64,000 nucleotides of DNA from Allomuricauda sp. TY007 (GTDB lineage: Bacteria; Bacteroidota; Bacteroidia; Flavobacteriales; Flavobacteriaceae): positions 62,001 to 126,000 of the forward strand of contig NZ_WUEG01000005.1 in NCBI RefSeq assembly GCF_010468565.1, written 5' to 3'. Positions 5,766 through 14,705 of this stretch are shown in pieces. The notes beneath the pieces are model-generated. The model had not been told where the DNA came from. It saw only the letters and a program-made list of their open reading frames with translations, and ran no database searches. The first letter of the stretch is position 1. Each line of letters opens with the position of its first letter. Both the position numbers and the translations under genes were made by a program.

Positions 5766-8166
5766 TTTTTCCGCACATCACCCTATTCTGGACATACAGG
5801 GCCATACCGTTTTTGCCTCCAATGGCAATGTCCTTCTATGCTATAGGATTTCCCTGCCCGAAATCTATTCCCAGTCCGAAACGGACTTTGACGAACTGCA
5901 CGCAAGCTGGTTCCAGGCCTTCAAATCCCTTCCCTCCGGAACGGTGATCCATAAGCAGGACATCTACAGAAAAGGCCACTATACGGCAGAAAAACTACCT
6001 AATAAAAGCTTCCTCCAAAAGGCCACATATAATCATTTTAAAGGGAGGCCGTACATGCAGCACCAAAGTTATCTGTTCTTTGTGCTGCCCTTGGAAAAAA
6101 ACCTGAAAGCCTCCAAGTATGTCAATCCGTTCCGAAGGGTCGAAAACGGTATCCATAGAAAACTCGACCATCGGGTACTCGAATTTGTCGGGGCCGTGAA
6201 CGATGCCGTTTCCTTTATCAACAACAGCAGAAAAGTGTCCATCGAACCCATTGGTGAGGACACGATACTGGGATTGACACACACCTACTTCAACGGCTTC
6301 AATGAGGGTTTTGATACCGATATCCAACTGTCCAAAAAGGGTGTGGCCATTGGCGATCACCATTTTGATGTCCTGGCCATCAACAGCGAGCGTTGTTTTG
6401 GGGAATCCCTGCAAAGCAGCAAGGTCAATGAAAAATTCACCTCGGATGATTTTACGTTCCACCAGGGTTTTATCGATGGGCTGGGACTTGACCTGAACGA
6501 GGACCATATTGTCAACCATATCCTGTACCTGGATGACAAGCACAAATGGCGCAAATTGTTGGAGAAGAAGATCGAAGAGCTCAGCAAGAGCTCCAACTTC
6601 GGAACACAGAACAAAGTGTTGCTGAAAAAAATCCGGCATATCTTGGACCGGATCAATGAAGATGACAGCTCCCGTATCATTAGGGGTCACCTCAATGTGG
6701 TCTTTTGGTCGGATGATTCCGCACAACTGGGCAGGATCGCTTCAAAGATCAAAACAGAATTCAAGGAACTGGATATGTTGCCCTATTATCCCAGGGGAGA
6801 AGAACGCAAACATTATTTCCTGAACTCCTACCCCTGCTTTGCCTCCAACTTTTCAGATGGGGACTTGTATGTGACCGACCTGAAGCACGCCCTCTGCCTA
6901 TACATCAACAACACGAATTATCGATCGGATGCCACGGGCATCATCTTCAATGACCGACAGCACAACATCCCCGTCCTCAAGGATGTATGGGACGAAAAAA
7001 AGAAACGTATCAAGGCCCGGAACTTTGCCATCTTTGCCCCGACCGGGGAAGGCAAGTCCTTTTTGGCCAACAACATCCTGCGCCAATATTTCGAGGCCGG
7101 TGTCCGGCTGGTCATCATCGACCTGGGCGGCTCCTATGCCAAGTTTGCCAAACTATACCCCGGAAAGCACACTATTCTCCGCTACGAACAGGGGAAGAAC
7201 CTGGGCATCAATCCTTTTTACATTTCAGGGGAAGCCGACCTGACCCCGGAACGTCTGGAAGATCTGGCCGTTTTCCTGTTGGAACTCCTGGCCGAGGGCA
7301 AGCAGGTGTCCAAGGGCAAGGAAGTGGCCATGAAAAAAGTGCTGCTGCACTACTATCGACAGGTCAGAAAGTCCCATTCCCTGGCTTCCCTCTACGCCTT
7401 CGTGGATGCCAACAAGGAAACCCTTGTTCGGGAACTGGGCATTCAGGAGGCTCATTTCAGTATCTATGACTTTCTGCATATACTATCGGAATATGTGGAG
7501 GGCGGACTATACAGCTTCCTCTTCAATGTGGGCGAGGACCAGACCTATAAGATCGAGGATAAAAGGCTTATCGTCTTTGAACTGGACGAGGTCAGGGACA
7601 ACAAGGAAATCCTCTCAGTCATGCTCAAACTGATCAAATCGGCCATCCAGCGTACCATATGGCGAAACCGCTCCGAACGGGGCATCATCCTCTTCGACGA
7701 GTTTGCCAAACAATTGAAGTTCGGAAATGTGCTTGAATCCGTGGAATTCTATTACCAGGCCATCCGGAAACAGAACGGGGCAATTGGCATCATCCTTCAG
7801 TCCATCAACCAGCTGCCCCAAAACAGTACTTCTGCAAGTATCCTGGAGAATACCCAGGTCATCTATAGCCTTAGAAATGAAAAGGGCTATGACGAACTGC
7901 AAAAAAGGCTCCACCTTTCCCATCACGATCTGAACCAACTGCGTTCCATCCGCAACAACCTGACCGGGGACCGAAAATACACGGAAATCTTCATCAAAAT
8001 CGGAAAGGAGAGCAACATCTTCCGACTGGAAGTGCCCCCGGAGGTCTATACTGCCTATCTCACTGATGGTGTTGAAAACGAGGCCATCCTACGGATCTAT
8101 GAAGAGACCCAAGATATGGAGCGGGCCATTCAAGAATTTTTAAATCAAAAAACCACTTCAACATGA
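5752..8166 (+). CDS. traG: conjugation ATPase TraG (VirB4-like)
   Basis: A protein of 804 residues, normal for the family. The N-terminal half is the VirB4-specific domain. The C-terminal half is a RecA-like ATPase with Walker A (APTGEGKSF, about residue 430) and Walker B (GIILFDEFAK, about residue 643), and a late QSINQLPQN segment typical of VirB4/TraG enzymes. It powers assembly of the mating channel at the inner membrane. It overlaps TraF by 14 bases and the next gene by 4 bases (ATGA). The gene is clearly GC-richer than the CBASS operon. Confidence 0.92.
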   Translation: MKKINFSAHHPILDIQGHTVFASNGNVLLCYRISLPEIYSQSETDFDELHASWFQAFKSLPSGTVIHKQDIYRKGHYTAEKLPNKSFLQKATYNHFKGRPYMQHQSYLFFVLPLEKNLKASKYVNPFRRVENGIHRKLDHRVLEFVGAVNDAVSFINNSRKVSIEPIGEDTILGLTHTYFNGFNEGFDTDIQLSKKGVAIGDHHFDVLAINSERCFGESLQSSKVNEKFTSDDFTFHQGFIDGLGLDLNEDHIVNHILYLDDKHKWRKLLEKKIEELSKSSNFGTQNKVLLKKIRHILDRINEDDSSRIIRGHLNVVFWSDDSAQLGRIASKIKTEFKELDMLPYYPRGEERKHYFLNSYPCFASNFSDGDLYVTDLKHALCLYINNTNYRSDATGIIFNDRQHNIPVLKDVWDEKKKRIKARNFAIFAPTGEGKSFLANNILRQYFEAGVRLVIIDLGGSYAKFAKLYPGKHTILRYEQGKNLGINPFYISGEADLTPERLEDLAVFLLELLAEGKQVSKGKEVAMKKVLLHYYRQVRKSHSLASLYAFVDANKETLVRELGIQEAHFSIYDFLHILSEYVEGGLYSFLFNVGEDQTYKIEDKRLIVFELDEVRDNKEILSVMLKLIKSAIQRTIWRNRSERGIILFDEFAKQLKFGNVLESVEFYYQAIRKQNGAIGIILQSINQLPQNSTSASILENTQVIYSLRNEKGYDELQKRLHLSHHDLNQLRSIRNNLTGDRKYTEIFIKIGKESNIFRLEVPPEVYTAYLTDGVENEAILRIYEETQDMERAIQEFLNQKTTST

Positions 8167-8768
8167 AAGCATTCAAAAAATATAGCATGGGAAAATATAC
8201 ACTAACCTTGATATTGTCCCTGACCCTGGCCCTTTTCCTTCCCGGCCGTGCTATGGCGCAAGGCATGCCAGTATATGACAATACCAATTTTGTCAGCCTG
8301 GCCAAACAGCTCATCGAATCCGCCAAACAGACTTCCGAACTATTGAAGACGGTGGAATTCCTGAAGCAGCAAAAGGAACGCATCGAACAAGTCAGCAATG
8401 TTATCCAACAACTGGATGCCGTGGCCCAACTGATCCGGAACAACCAGCAACTGTTCCAAATGGTACAGGGGGACCTGAGGGACATCCTTAACTCCCCCTA
8501 TATCAGACCGGAGGAAGTGGACCGGGTCACGGCATCCTTTGAAGAGATCCTGGAACGGTCCATGGAAAGTGTGGACTACATCGAAAGGATATTGACCAGC
8601 GACTACCTGAAAATGACCGATGCGGAACGTGCCACGGTATTGAAGGACCACGAGGCGCGATCGGATGAAATGGTCGCCGAGGTGTCCAACAGGGCACGGC
8701 GGTACAAAGAGATCATTTCCTTCCGGAAAATGCAGGACAGGATCAACAACCGTGAAACAGGCTTCTGA
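8163..8768 (+). CDS. conjugative transfer protein, TraI-like (DUF4141, TrbJ/VirB5-like)
   Basis: A protein of 201 residues with a signal peptide (LILSLTLALFLPGRAMAQ) and then an almost entirely helical, Gln/Glu-rich mature part that should form long coiled coils (about 45-110 and 120-190). This fits the TrbJ/VirB5 group and the TraI protein of CTnDOT-type elements, and so does its place between TraG and TraJ. Members act in the periplasm at the tip or stalk of the transfer apparatus. It overlaps the TraG gene by 4 bases and the TraJ gene by 1 base. Confidence 0.72.
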   Translation: MKAFKKYSMGKYTLTLILSLTLALFLPGRAMAQGMPVYDNTNFVSLAKQLIESAKQTSELLKTVEFLKQQKERIEQVSNVIQQLDAVAQLIRNNQQLFQMVQGDLRDILNSPYIRPEEVDRVTASFEEILERSMESVDYIERILTSDYLKMTDAERATVLKDHEARSDEMVAEVSNRARRYKEIISFRKMQDRINNRETGF

Positions 8769-9595
8769 TGAGCATCGGCTTGGAATATGTGGATACGGTC
8801 TTCCAGACCATCAAGAACAGTGACTTCTCCCAATACACCATCACGGGGATGAAGGCACTGGCCGTGCTCTTTTTCCTCATCAACATCCTCAAAAAATATA
8901 ATGAGGGCGTGGCCACCACCGATGGACATACCTGGGGGCTGACCCCTGCGGAACTGGCCAAGAACTTTGCCATCGTCCTTTTGGTGATCTTCTCCACCCA
9001 GGTCCTGGGGGTCTTTGACTCCATTTTGGTGGCCATTGAGGCCCAGTACAGGGACACGGCCCCGGCACTCCTCCCGTTACAGCTACAGGACGTGGACCTG
9101 GAACAGGATGTGGGTGCCCTGGAGGCCGCCAAAAAGGCCATGGCCATCCTTTATGAGGCGCTGGTGACACCATTGTACGGATTGAAATTGTCCGCCTTTA
9201 TCATAGCGGTCATCCTGTGGCTTCTGGACCTCTTCATCTATCCCCTTTTCCTGGCAGAGCGGTATTTCCTGCTCGGGATCATGCAGGCCTTCTTCCCTTT
9301 GGTGATCAGCCTTGCCGTTTTCGAAAAGTTCCGTACCCTGGCCTATACCTTTTTTAAGCTTTATGCAGGAGTGTATATGTTGGTCCCGGCTTTCTTCCTG
9401 GTCAATGTCTTTGTCAATAACCTCTACACGGAGATCAATACCCACTTCTACGAAGACCTATTGGGAACGGATTGGGGCAGCGAATTCTTTGCTCCCGTCG
9501 TCGAATGTGCCTCCATAGGATTTATCGTAATGTTAAAATTCAAGCTCTACCGAAAGGCCAGCACCTTTGTGCTCAGGCTCTTTACTGGTGGGTAA
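8768..9595 (+). CDS. traJ: conjugative transfer membrane protein TraJ (TrbL/VirB6-like)
   Basis: A polytopic membrane protein of 275 residues. Hydrophobic helices lie near 28-40, 62-85, 135-165, 170-195, 205-225 and 245-260. This fits the TrbL/VirB6 group, an inner-membrane component of the mating channel, and TraJ of CTnDOT-like elements. It appears shorter than the TraJ proteins I know (roughly 300 residues or more), mainly because the C-terminal tail is short. Start and stop overlap or abut neighbours in the tra operon. Confidence 0.8.
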   Translation: MSIGLEYVDTVFQTIKNSDFSQYTITGMKALAVLFFLINILKKYNEGVATTDGHTWGLTPAELAKNFAIVLLVIFSTQVLGVFDSILVAIEAQYRDTAPALLPLQLQDVDLEQDVGALEAAKKAMAILYEALVTPLYGLKLSAFIIAVILWLLDLFIYPLFLAERYFLLGIMQAFFPLVISLAVFEKFRTLAYTFFKLYAGVYMLVPAFFLVNVFVNNLYTEINTHFYEDLLGTDWGSEFFAPVVECASIGFIVMLKFKLYRKASTFVLRLFTGG

Positions 9596-9610
9596 ACCTG
9601 CAAAACCCTT

Positions 9611-10246
9611 ATGAAAATGAAAATACCCTATAAAAATATCTATGATGTACTAAGGACGAACCGCTTTATCGTCCTGTCCGTGGTCATCGCTTCCACCTTG
9701 ACCTGTGTGGTATCCGTCCTATTTGTTATCCAACTCCACCGTGAGAGCACCAACAGTGCCTTTGTCGTGAATGGGGACGGTACAGTGGTGCCCCTGCAAC
9801 TGGTCTCCCAACGGGAAAACTTTGCTGTGGAGGCCAAGGCTCACCTGGAGCTCTTCCACCGCTATTTCTACGGTATCGATGCCAGTAATTATGAAAGAAA
9901 CCTGGAAAAGGCCCTCTGGCTGGGGGATGTTTCCGTCACAGACCTCTACCGTCAGAAACAGGCCGAAGGGGTCTTTAACCGACTGTTGCAATATTCCCTG
10001 GTACAGGAAGTGGTCCAGGTGGAAAGCCAGTTGGAACTTGAAAGGGAACCGTACCGGTTCCGGTCGGTGACCCTCTTCAAGATCAACCGTGGATCGGTCA
10101 CAGATACCTATGAACTGACCACCACCGGAAAGCTGGTGCACGTGGACCGGAATTTCCCCCACAATACCCATGGGCTGTTGATCACCGAATTTTTTGAGAA
10201 TTCCTTAAGAAGGATACAGACCGATGACAACCAAAAAAGAAATTAA
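9611..10246 (+). CDS. traK: conjugative transfer protein TraK (VirB8-like)
   Basis: A protein of 211 residues: a short cytoplasmic N-terminus, one membrane helix (about 18-42) and a periplasmic domain. The bitopic layout and segments such as HLELFHRYFYGID and NLEKALWLGD are typical of TraK/VirB8-type proteins, which nucleate the inner-membrane complex. A start two codons further in (second ATG) is equally possible. The gap to TraM is 11 bases. I see no separate traL gene between traK and traM, although CTnDOT has one. Confidence 0.82.
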   Translation: MKMKIPYKNIYDVLRTNRFIVLSVVIASTLTCVVSVLFVIQLHRESTNSAFVVNGDGTVVPLQLVSQRENFAVEAKAHLELFHRYFYGIDASNYERNLEKALWLGDVSVTDLYRQKQAEGVFNRLLQYSLVQEVVQVESQLELEREPYRFRSVTLFKINRGSVTDTYELTTTGKLVHVDRNFPHNTHGLLITEFFENSLRRIQTDDNQKRN

Positions 10247-10257
10247 ACAACAATAGG

Positions 10258-11196
10258 ATGAAACTACAGAAAAACAAGCTCATAGCAGTACTGACCATAG
10301 TTGGAGTGGTCCTCTTCATCGTGGGGTATTCCATACTGACCTTTAGAAAAAAAGAAGATCCAGAGGTCAAGGACAACCAGGTACCTGTCCCCAAACTGGG
10401 GGACGGCCAAAAGCAATATAAGAGTAAACTGGAGGCTTTGGATGCCCTGAAGGAGGAACGGGAGGTCAATGCCCCCAGTGTCTATGATGAACGCTTGCTG
10501 GACTCCACTGGAACCTACGACCCCGATCTTCCCGACAAGGAAAAGATGCGGATCATTGACAGCATTTATGCCCAGGGAAAGATCGACTACACCGAAAAGA
10601 CCTATCGTCATGCCCCGTCCACATCCGGCACAGTACCAAAACCCATCCCCATGGACATGGTCCCCAAAAAAGTAAAGATTAAACAGAGGGAGATCGTTGC
10701 CAAGGAAATCGGACTGGAGCACCAACTCTTCTTTGCTTCCGATCCCAATGAAAATCCATTGGCAACCAGCTTAAACACAGACAGTAAATTATCTGTCCGG
10801 GTGGATGGCACCCAGACAGTCAAACAACATTATCGCCTCCGGATGCGGTTAAACCACCCGGCAAAGATCAGTGGAAAATTGGTCCCAAGGAACACCCTCA
10901 TTTATGGTTTTGTAAGCTTCAAGCCCAACAGGACCCTGATCACCATTGAACATATCGATAACCGGCCTATCACCTTTGGGGCCTATGACCTGGCCGATGG
11001 TAGTGAAGGCATCTATATCGAAAACAGTTTCCGTGAAGAAGTCCAAAGACAGGTGGTCGGCGATGTAGTGGACGATGTCAATGTCCCCGGTGTCCCACAG
11101 GTCAGTGGTATCAAACAACTTTTTAGAAGGAACAACCGACAGGTCAAGGTGACCGTTTTGGACGACTATCAAATAATATTAAAACTAGAACCATGA
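10258..11196 (+). CDS. traM: conjugative transfer protein TraM (VirB10-like)
   Basis: A protein of 312 residues with one N-terminal membrane helix (about 9-28), a charged and proline-containing linker (30-150) and a C-terminal beta-rich domain with KISGKLVPRNTLIYGFV, as in the TraM/VirB10 family. VirB10-type proteins span the periplasm and couple inner- and outer-membrane parts of the channel. Family members in other Bacteroidota elements can be longer in the linker. The stop overlaps the TraN start (ATGA). Confidence 0.85.
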   Translation: MKLQKNKLIAVLTIVGVVLFIVGYSILTFRKKEDPEVKDNQVPVPKLGDGQKQYKSKLEALDALKEEREVNAPSVYDERLLDSTGTYDPDLPDKEKMRIIDSIYAQGKIDYTEKTYRHAPSTSGTVPKPIPMDMVPKKVKIKQREIVAKEIGLEHQLFFASDPNENPLATSLNTDSKLSVRVDGTQTVKQHYRLRMRLNHPAKISGKLVPRNTLIYGFVSFKPNRTLITIEHIDNRPITFGAYDLADGSEGIYIENSFREEVQRQVVGDVVDDVNVPGVPQVSGIKQLFRRNNRQVKVTVLDDYQIILKLEP

Positions 11197-11993
11197 GAAC
11201 AGTACTTCTACTATTGGCCCTGATGTTTTGCAGGGCATTGCATGCGCAACAAAAGTTAGACACCCTATACGCAAATGACAAAAAGAACGTGGCCCTGTTC
11301 TTTCCAGGGGCCATCCGTCAGGCCGTTACCGGGGCAATACATTTTGTATTTACCTATAACCGGGAAAAGGAACAGTACTTTGGTCTGTTACAGGCGCAGC
11401 CCGGAGTGGAAAGTAATCTCCTGGTGGTCACGGATGATGGAAGTGTATTCTCCTATATCCTGAAATATGAAGAAAATCTGTCCAAACTGAACTATTTCAT
11501 TCCGAAATCAGAGCGCATCGGAACTGAAATGCCAATCAAGGCCACTCCCGGACCTTCCAAAAAAGTGAAGGATAGCACTACCCTACGAATAGAATATTTT
11601 GAACGGTTTGCAGAACATCTTTTGAAATCAAAACAGAAACGACTCAACTCCAGGAATAAAAAGGGTATCAAGCTCCAGTTGCAAGGATTCGTCTACAACG
11701 GACCGGAAACCTATCTGGTCATGGAACTTTCCAATACATCCGGCATTTCATTTGATATTGATTTTTTAAAGGTGTACAGGGTCAGTGGGAACAAAAAGCG
11801 CAAGGCTTCATTTCAACAATTGGAAATGGAACCGATCTATACCCATAAGATGCCATCCAGGTTACGGAACAGCCAATCCTTTCGGTTTGTTTACGTCCTG
11901 CCCAAATTTGTGCTGGGGGATAAGGAAAAGCTGCAATTGGAATTACGGGAATTGAAGGGAAATAGGAAGCTGATTTTGAAAACAACCCCCTAA
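11193..11993 (+). CDS. traN: conjugative transfer protein TraN (DUF4138, VirB9-like)
   Basis: A protein of 266 residues with a signal peptide (LLLLALMFCRALHAQ) and a beta-rich mature domain containing KKNVALFFPGAIRQAVTGA near the N-terminus, typical of TraN/DUF4138. It is the outer-membrane-side partner of TraM. It is the last tra gene visible; the usual traO, traP and traQ do not follow. The next gene is convergent, and the 118 bases between hold no obvious terminator. Confidence 0.85.
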   Translation: MRTVLLLLALMFCRALHAQQKLDTLYANDKKNVALFFPGAIRQAVTGAIHFVFTYNREKEQYFGLLQAQPGVESNLLVVTDDGSVFSYILKYEENLSKLNYFIPKSERIGTEMPIKATPGPSKKVKDSTTLRIEYFERFAEHLLKSKQKRLNSRNKKGIKLQLQGFVYNGPETYLVMELSNTSGISFDIDFLKVYRVSGNKKRKASFQQLEMEPIYTHKMPSRLRNSQSFRFVYVLPKFVLGDKEKLQLELRELKGNRKLILKTTP

Positions 11994-12111
11994 TTCCTGT
12001 TCAATAATAACAACAATTTTATTACTTATAAAACCATTTTCGAAATCCAAGCCCTAAAACCGCCAAATACTACTGGTATCGGAAACTACTTGGTATACTA
12101 TACTTAATTCT

Positions 12112-12684
12112 TCAGAGTTGGGAATGAAGAAAGTCTGCGGTATCCTTAAGTCCGTTCTTCCTAAGAATGTCAAGGACCTCGTATTCATCAAGATCAGGAT
12201 TGGTTCTGTTCAATACCATTTCCCTAAAAGCCATTGTTGCTTTCTCCGGATTTAAATCAATTATATCCGTCAAGAAATCATCCACTGTTTTTGCGGTAAT
12301 ACCGAAAGAAGATAAATAGCTCGCGGGAAAGTCCTTTAGATTGTTAGTTACAATGACATTGGCATTTGTCTTAATGGCAGCCGCCAATACATGGCAATCC
12401 TTTGGATCTGGAAGTGTAAGACCTTCTATTAATCCGATATAATTGGTCACCAAGGCATCAGGAAAGGCCAGATTGGCCCATTCCATTCGTTTTCTACGTT
12501 CATGTTCGGGCACTCCCTTTCTTTCCATAACTTCATCCCACTCGTCGAAAATATGATTACTCCATTTGGGGGTATAAAGGTCGTAATAGGCGAACCAGAA
12601 CAAGAGGTCCCGAATGTTAATCGGATAGATAACATTGGTATCCAGAACACAAGTAAACTGTACGCTATGAATCATACGTACCAC
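12112..12684 (-). CDS. PIN-domain toxin (VapC-like ribonuclease)
   Basis: A protein of 190 residues with a PIN fold in the first 140: the first acidic residue in LDTNV (D15), acidic residues in DEWDEVME, the Asp in DPKDCHVLAAA and VTNNLKDF near the end of the domain. PIN toxins are magnesium-dependent RNases. A C-terminal extension of about 50 residues follows. The start overlaps the end of the upstream antitoxin gene by 20 bases; an ATG three codons later (12675) is an alternative. The pair likely stabilises the conjugative element. RNA target unknown. Confidence 0.85.
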   Translation of the reverse strand: MVRMIHSVQFTCVLDTNVIYPINIRDLLFWFAYYDLYTPKWSNHIFDEWDEVMERKGVPEHERRKRMEWANLAFPDALVTNYIGLIEGLTLPDPKDCHVLAAAIKTNANVIVTNNLKDFPASYLSSFGITAKTVDDFLTDIIDLNPEKATMAFREMVLNRTNPDLDEYEVLDILRKNGLKDTADFLHSQL

Positions 12685-13120
12685 TTTCCTCGTCCGCCTT
12701 CATAATGTCGATAATGTGCCTTTTCTGTTTTTCCTTCATCTTCCTTTTATATCGCATCACATCCTCAAACTTTACCCGTCTATGCTTACCGACCTTGGTA
12801 AACCCTATTTCCCCTTCTTCCAATAATTTCACAAAATGGGGGCGGGAACAACCAAGTATTTCGGCTGCCTTCTGGGTAGTCACCTCAGTGGCTATCGGTA
12901 CTAAGGAAAAAGGTTTTCCCTTGCCCATGGCATCTAGTATTTCTCCCAAAAGCTTCAATGCACTCAATGGTATCTTGATCCGCTCCCTGGTCTCTTCAAT
13001 TTCAATTTCCGGCTCATCGGATTTCAATTGAGAAATGGCCGATACTAAAGCGCCATAGGATTCAATGGCCAATTTCTGTTCCTCCTTGGAAGGTTTTTTG
13101 ATTTCATTAAAAGATTTCAT
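12665..13120 (-). CDS. HTH (excisionase-type) antitoxin of the PIN pair
   Basis: With the start at 13120 (MKSFNEIKK) the protein has 151 residues. The middle carries a MerR/excisionase-like helix-turn-helix: VTTQKAAEILGCSRPHFVKLLEEG, then VGKHRRVKFEDVMRYK. The tail presumably binds the PIN toxin. A longer frame opens at 13207, but a promoter -7 box (13144-13151) lies inside that extension, so 13120 is the better start. The gene overlaps the toxin by 20 bases. Direct repeats next to the promoter suggest autoregulation. Function as antitoxin is inferred from the HTH plus PIN pairing. Confidence 0.82.
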   Translation of the reverse strand: MKSFNEIKKPSKEEQKLAIESYGALVSAISQLKSDEPEIEIEETRERIKIPLSALKLLGEILDAMGKGKPFSLVPIATEVTTQKAAEILGCSRPHFVKLLEEGEIGFTKVGKHRRVKFEDVMRYKRKMKEKQKRHIIDIMKADEESGTYDS

Positions 13121-13143
13121 TGCGACTTGTTCTTTGGTTAATA

Positions 13144-13168
13144 CAAAGATAAACGAAATAAACGAAAC
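13144..13168 (-). promoter_or_regulatory. promoter and possible operator of the antitoxin/toxin operon
   Basis: The minus strand has TATCTTTG (13151-13144), a full match to the Bacteroidota -7 box, which puts the transcript start about 17 bases before the antitoxin ATG. Directly upstream are two tandem 9-base units on the plus strand, AAACGAAAT (13151-13159) and AAACGAAAC (13160-13168). Such a repeat over the promoter is where an HTH antitoxin would bind. The repeat is seen; binding is inferred. Confidence 0.5.
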
Positions 13169-13249
13169 AACATTGTGAAGTACTTTTAAATCCTTAATAG
13201 CATTCATATTTTGTAATTTATTATTTTATGAAATTGATTACATCCAAAC

Positions 13250-14515
13250 CTATCGGATTGATTGCTCACCCGTATCATTTCTATTGGAATTGTTGATCAG
13301 AAACTGACTTTTCAGCTTTTGCATATCCTCACTGACCTTACGCTCGATCACCCGGGCATAAATTTGGGTCGTGGCAATCTTGCTGTGCCCCAAAAGCTTG
13401 GAAACCGTTTCAATGGGTACACCGTTGGAAAGGGTTACCGTTGTGGCAAAGGTATGCCGGGCCACATGGAAGGTCAGCTTTTTGGTGATACCGCACAGGT
13501 CCGCAATCTCCTTTAAATAGGAGTTGAGTTTTTGGTTCGATATTTTGGGGAACAGTGTTCCGTTTGCCCTGGACTTGGGGTGGTCCTTATAGTTTTCAAT
13601 GATCTCAAGGGCCACGGGCAAAATGGGAATACGGATGGGCTTGGCCGTCTTTTCCCTCTGATAGACGATCCATTGCTCTCCATCTATTCCCAAATGGATG
13701 TTGCCCTTGCTCAGATTGATCACGTCGATATAACTCAAACTGGTGTAACAACTGAACACGAACAAATCCTTTACCTGTTGTAACCTCGGCATGTCAAATT
13801 CCCTCTTCTCAATTTCGGCAAGTTCTTCCCTGTTCAAAAAATCCCTTTCCTTTTTGATGAATTTGGGCTTAAAATAAGCAAAGGGGTCCCGGTCGAGCCA
13901 ACCCAGCTTGATGGCCAGCCCGATCAATTTCCTAAAGCGCTCGATGTGCTTCATCACCGTATTGTTCCCCATGGGCTTTTGGTGGTCCGTCGGCTTATGG
14001 TTCCGGAGGAACCTTTCAAACTTGATGATGAAGTCATAGTCCAGTTCCTTGAGGTACATATCTGTAGTCTTGTACCGGGCCTTTAAAAACTTGGTAAGGT
14101 ACTTTTGCGTGGTAAAATAATTCTTCTGGGTGCCCCATTTCAACTGGTCCACCATATCCTCACCGTGGTAGGCGACAATATCGGATAGGGTACGGCTCTT
14201 CTCATCCTCTCCCAGGTACCTTGCCTTGACACCCTTTGCGGTGATGAGTTTACCATCCATTTTCAGGTCTCGGTAGCATTGGAAGATGTGGTTATAGGTC
14301 TCATCCAGATAGCTGTTGAGCATCCTGGCCTTTTGGCTGTTCCCAAGGGCACGGTTCTTATGGGGGTCCCAAATGGCGAGATCGACCTTGCGGTTCAGGC
14401 TGATGGAGGCCCGTTTGCCATTAACGGTGATCCTTACATAAATAGTCGCTTTGTTTTCTTTTGCCCTGGGGATGTTCGCCCAGAACATGATACTGAATGT
14501 CGAAGAAGTCTTCAT
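13250..14515 (-). CDS. int: tyrosine integrase of the conjugative element (IntDOT-like)
   Basis: A protein of 421 residues from the start at 14515 (MKTSSTFSIMF); the frame stays open to 14560, and the shorter start matches the usual N-terminus. It has an N-terminal arm-binding domain, a SAM-like core-binding domain (about 105-210) and a catalytic domain with HVARH (His and second Arg), LLGHSK (His) and IYARV (Tyr nucleophile). The first catalytic Arg position is occupied in CYTSLSYIDV by Ser, as in IntDOT of CTnDOT. It sits at the element end beside a tRNA-Pro gene, pointing inward. It carries out strand exchange for integration and excision. Confidence 0.92.
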   Translation of the reverse strand: MKTSSTFSIMFWANIPRAKENKATIYVRITVNGKRASISLNRKVDLAIWDPHKNRALGNSQKARMLNSYLDETYNHIFQCYRDLKMDGKLITAKGVKARYLGEDEKSRTLSDIVAYHGEDMVDQLKWGTQKNYFTTQKYLTKFLKARYKTTDMYLKELDYDFIIKFERFLRNHKPTDHQKPMGNNTVMKHIERFRKLIGLAIKLGWLDRDPFAYFKPKFIKKERDFLNREELAEIEKREFDMPRLQQVKDLFVFSCYTSLSYIDVINLSKGNIHLGIDGEQWIVYQREKTAKPIRIPILPVALEIIENYKDHPKSRANGTLFPKISNQKLNSYLKEIADLCGITKKLTFHVARHTFATTVTLSNGVPIETVSKLLGHSKIATTQIYARVIERKVSEDMQKLKSQFLINNSNRNDTGEQSIR

Positions 14516-14615
14516 TTCTTTCGTCTTTAGGTTACACATGAGTTCCCGGACGAAAGTCAAATCCCTTTAAAGTTACGTTCTTTAACGCGTCTGCCCAAAA
14601 AATTTTAACAAATCG

Positions 14616-14659
14616 GTCAACACAAATGTTAAAATTATTTTGTTATCCGAATTGTTGAC
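14616..14659. repeat. inverted repeat between integrase and tRNA-Pro
   Basis: GTCAACA (14616-14622) and TGTTGAC (14653-14659) form a 7-bp inverted repeat with a 30-base AT-rich spacer. It lies at the likely end of the element, where integrase or excisionase arm sites would be expected. This is a position-based guess only. Confidence 0.3.
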
Positions 14660-14705
14660 GCTAATTCCCGTTTTAATTGATTTAAAAAAAAATCAAAAAA
14701 AATGA

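Noticed and set aside
5995..6726. 243-residue ORF antisense to traG
   Set aside because: It lies wholly inside the VirB4-like ATPase gene, has no recognisable domain, and GC-rich coding sequence often yields long antisense frames.
10224..10257. Possible remnant traL start between traK and traM
   Set aside because: The frame from the ATG at 10226 gives only about ten codons and lies mostly inside traK, so no gene is supported.
13121..13207. 29-residue N-terminal extension of the antitoxin
   Set aside because: The promoter and direct repeats lie within it, and the extension is hydrophobic and unlike an HTH protein start.
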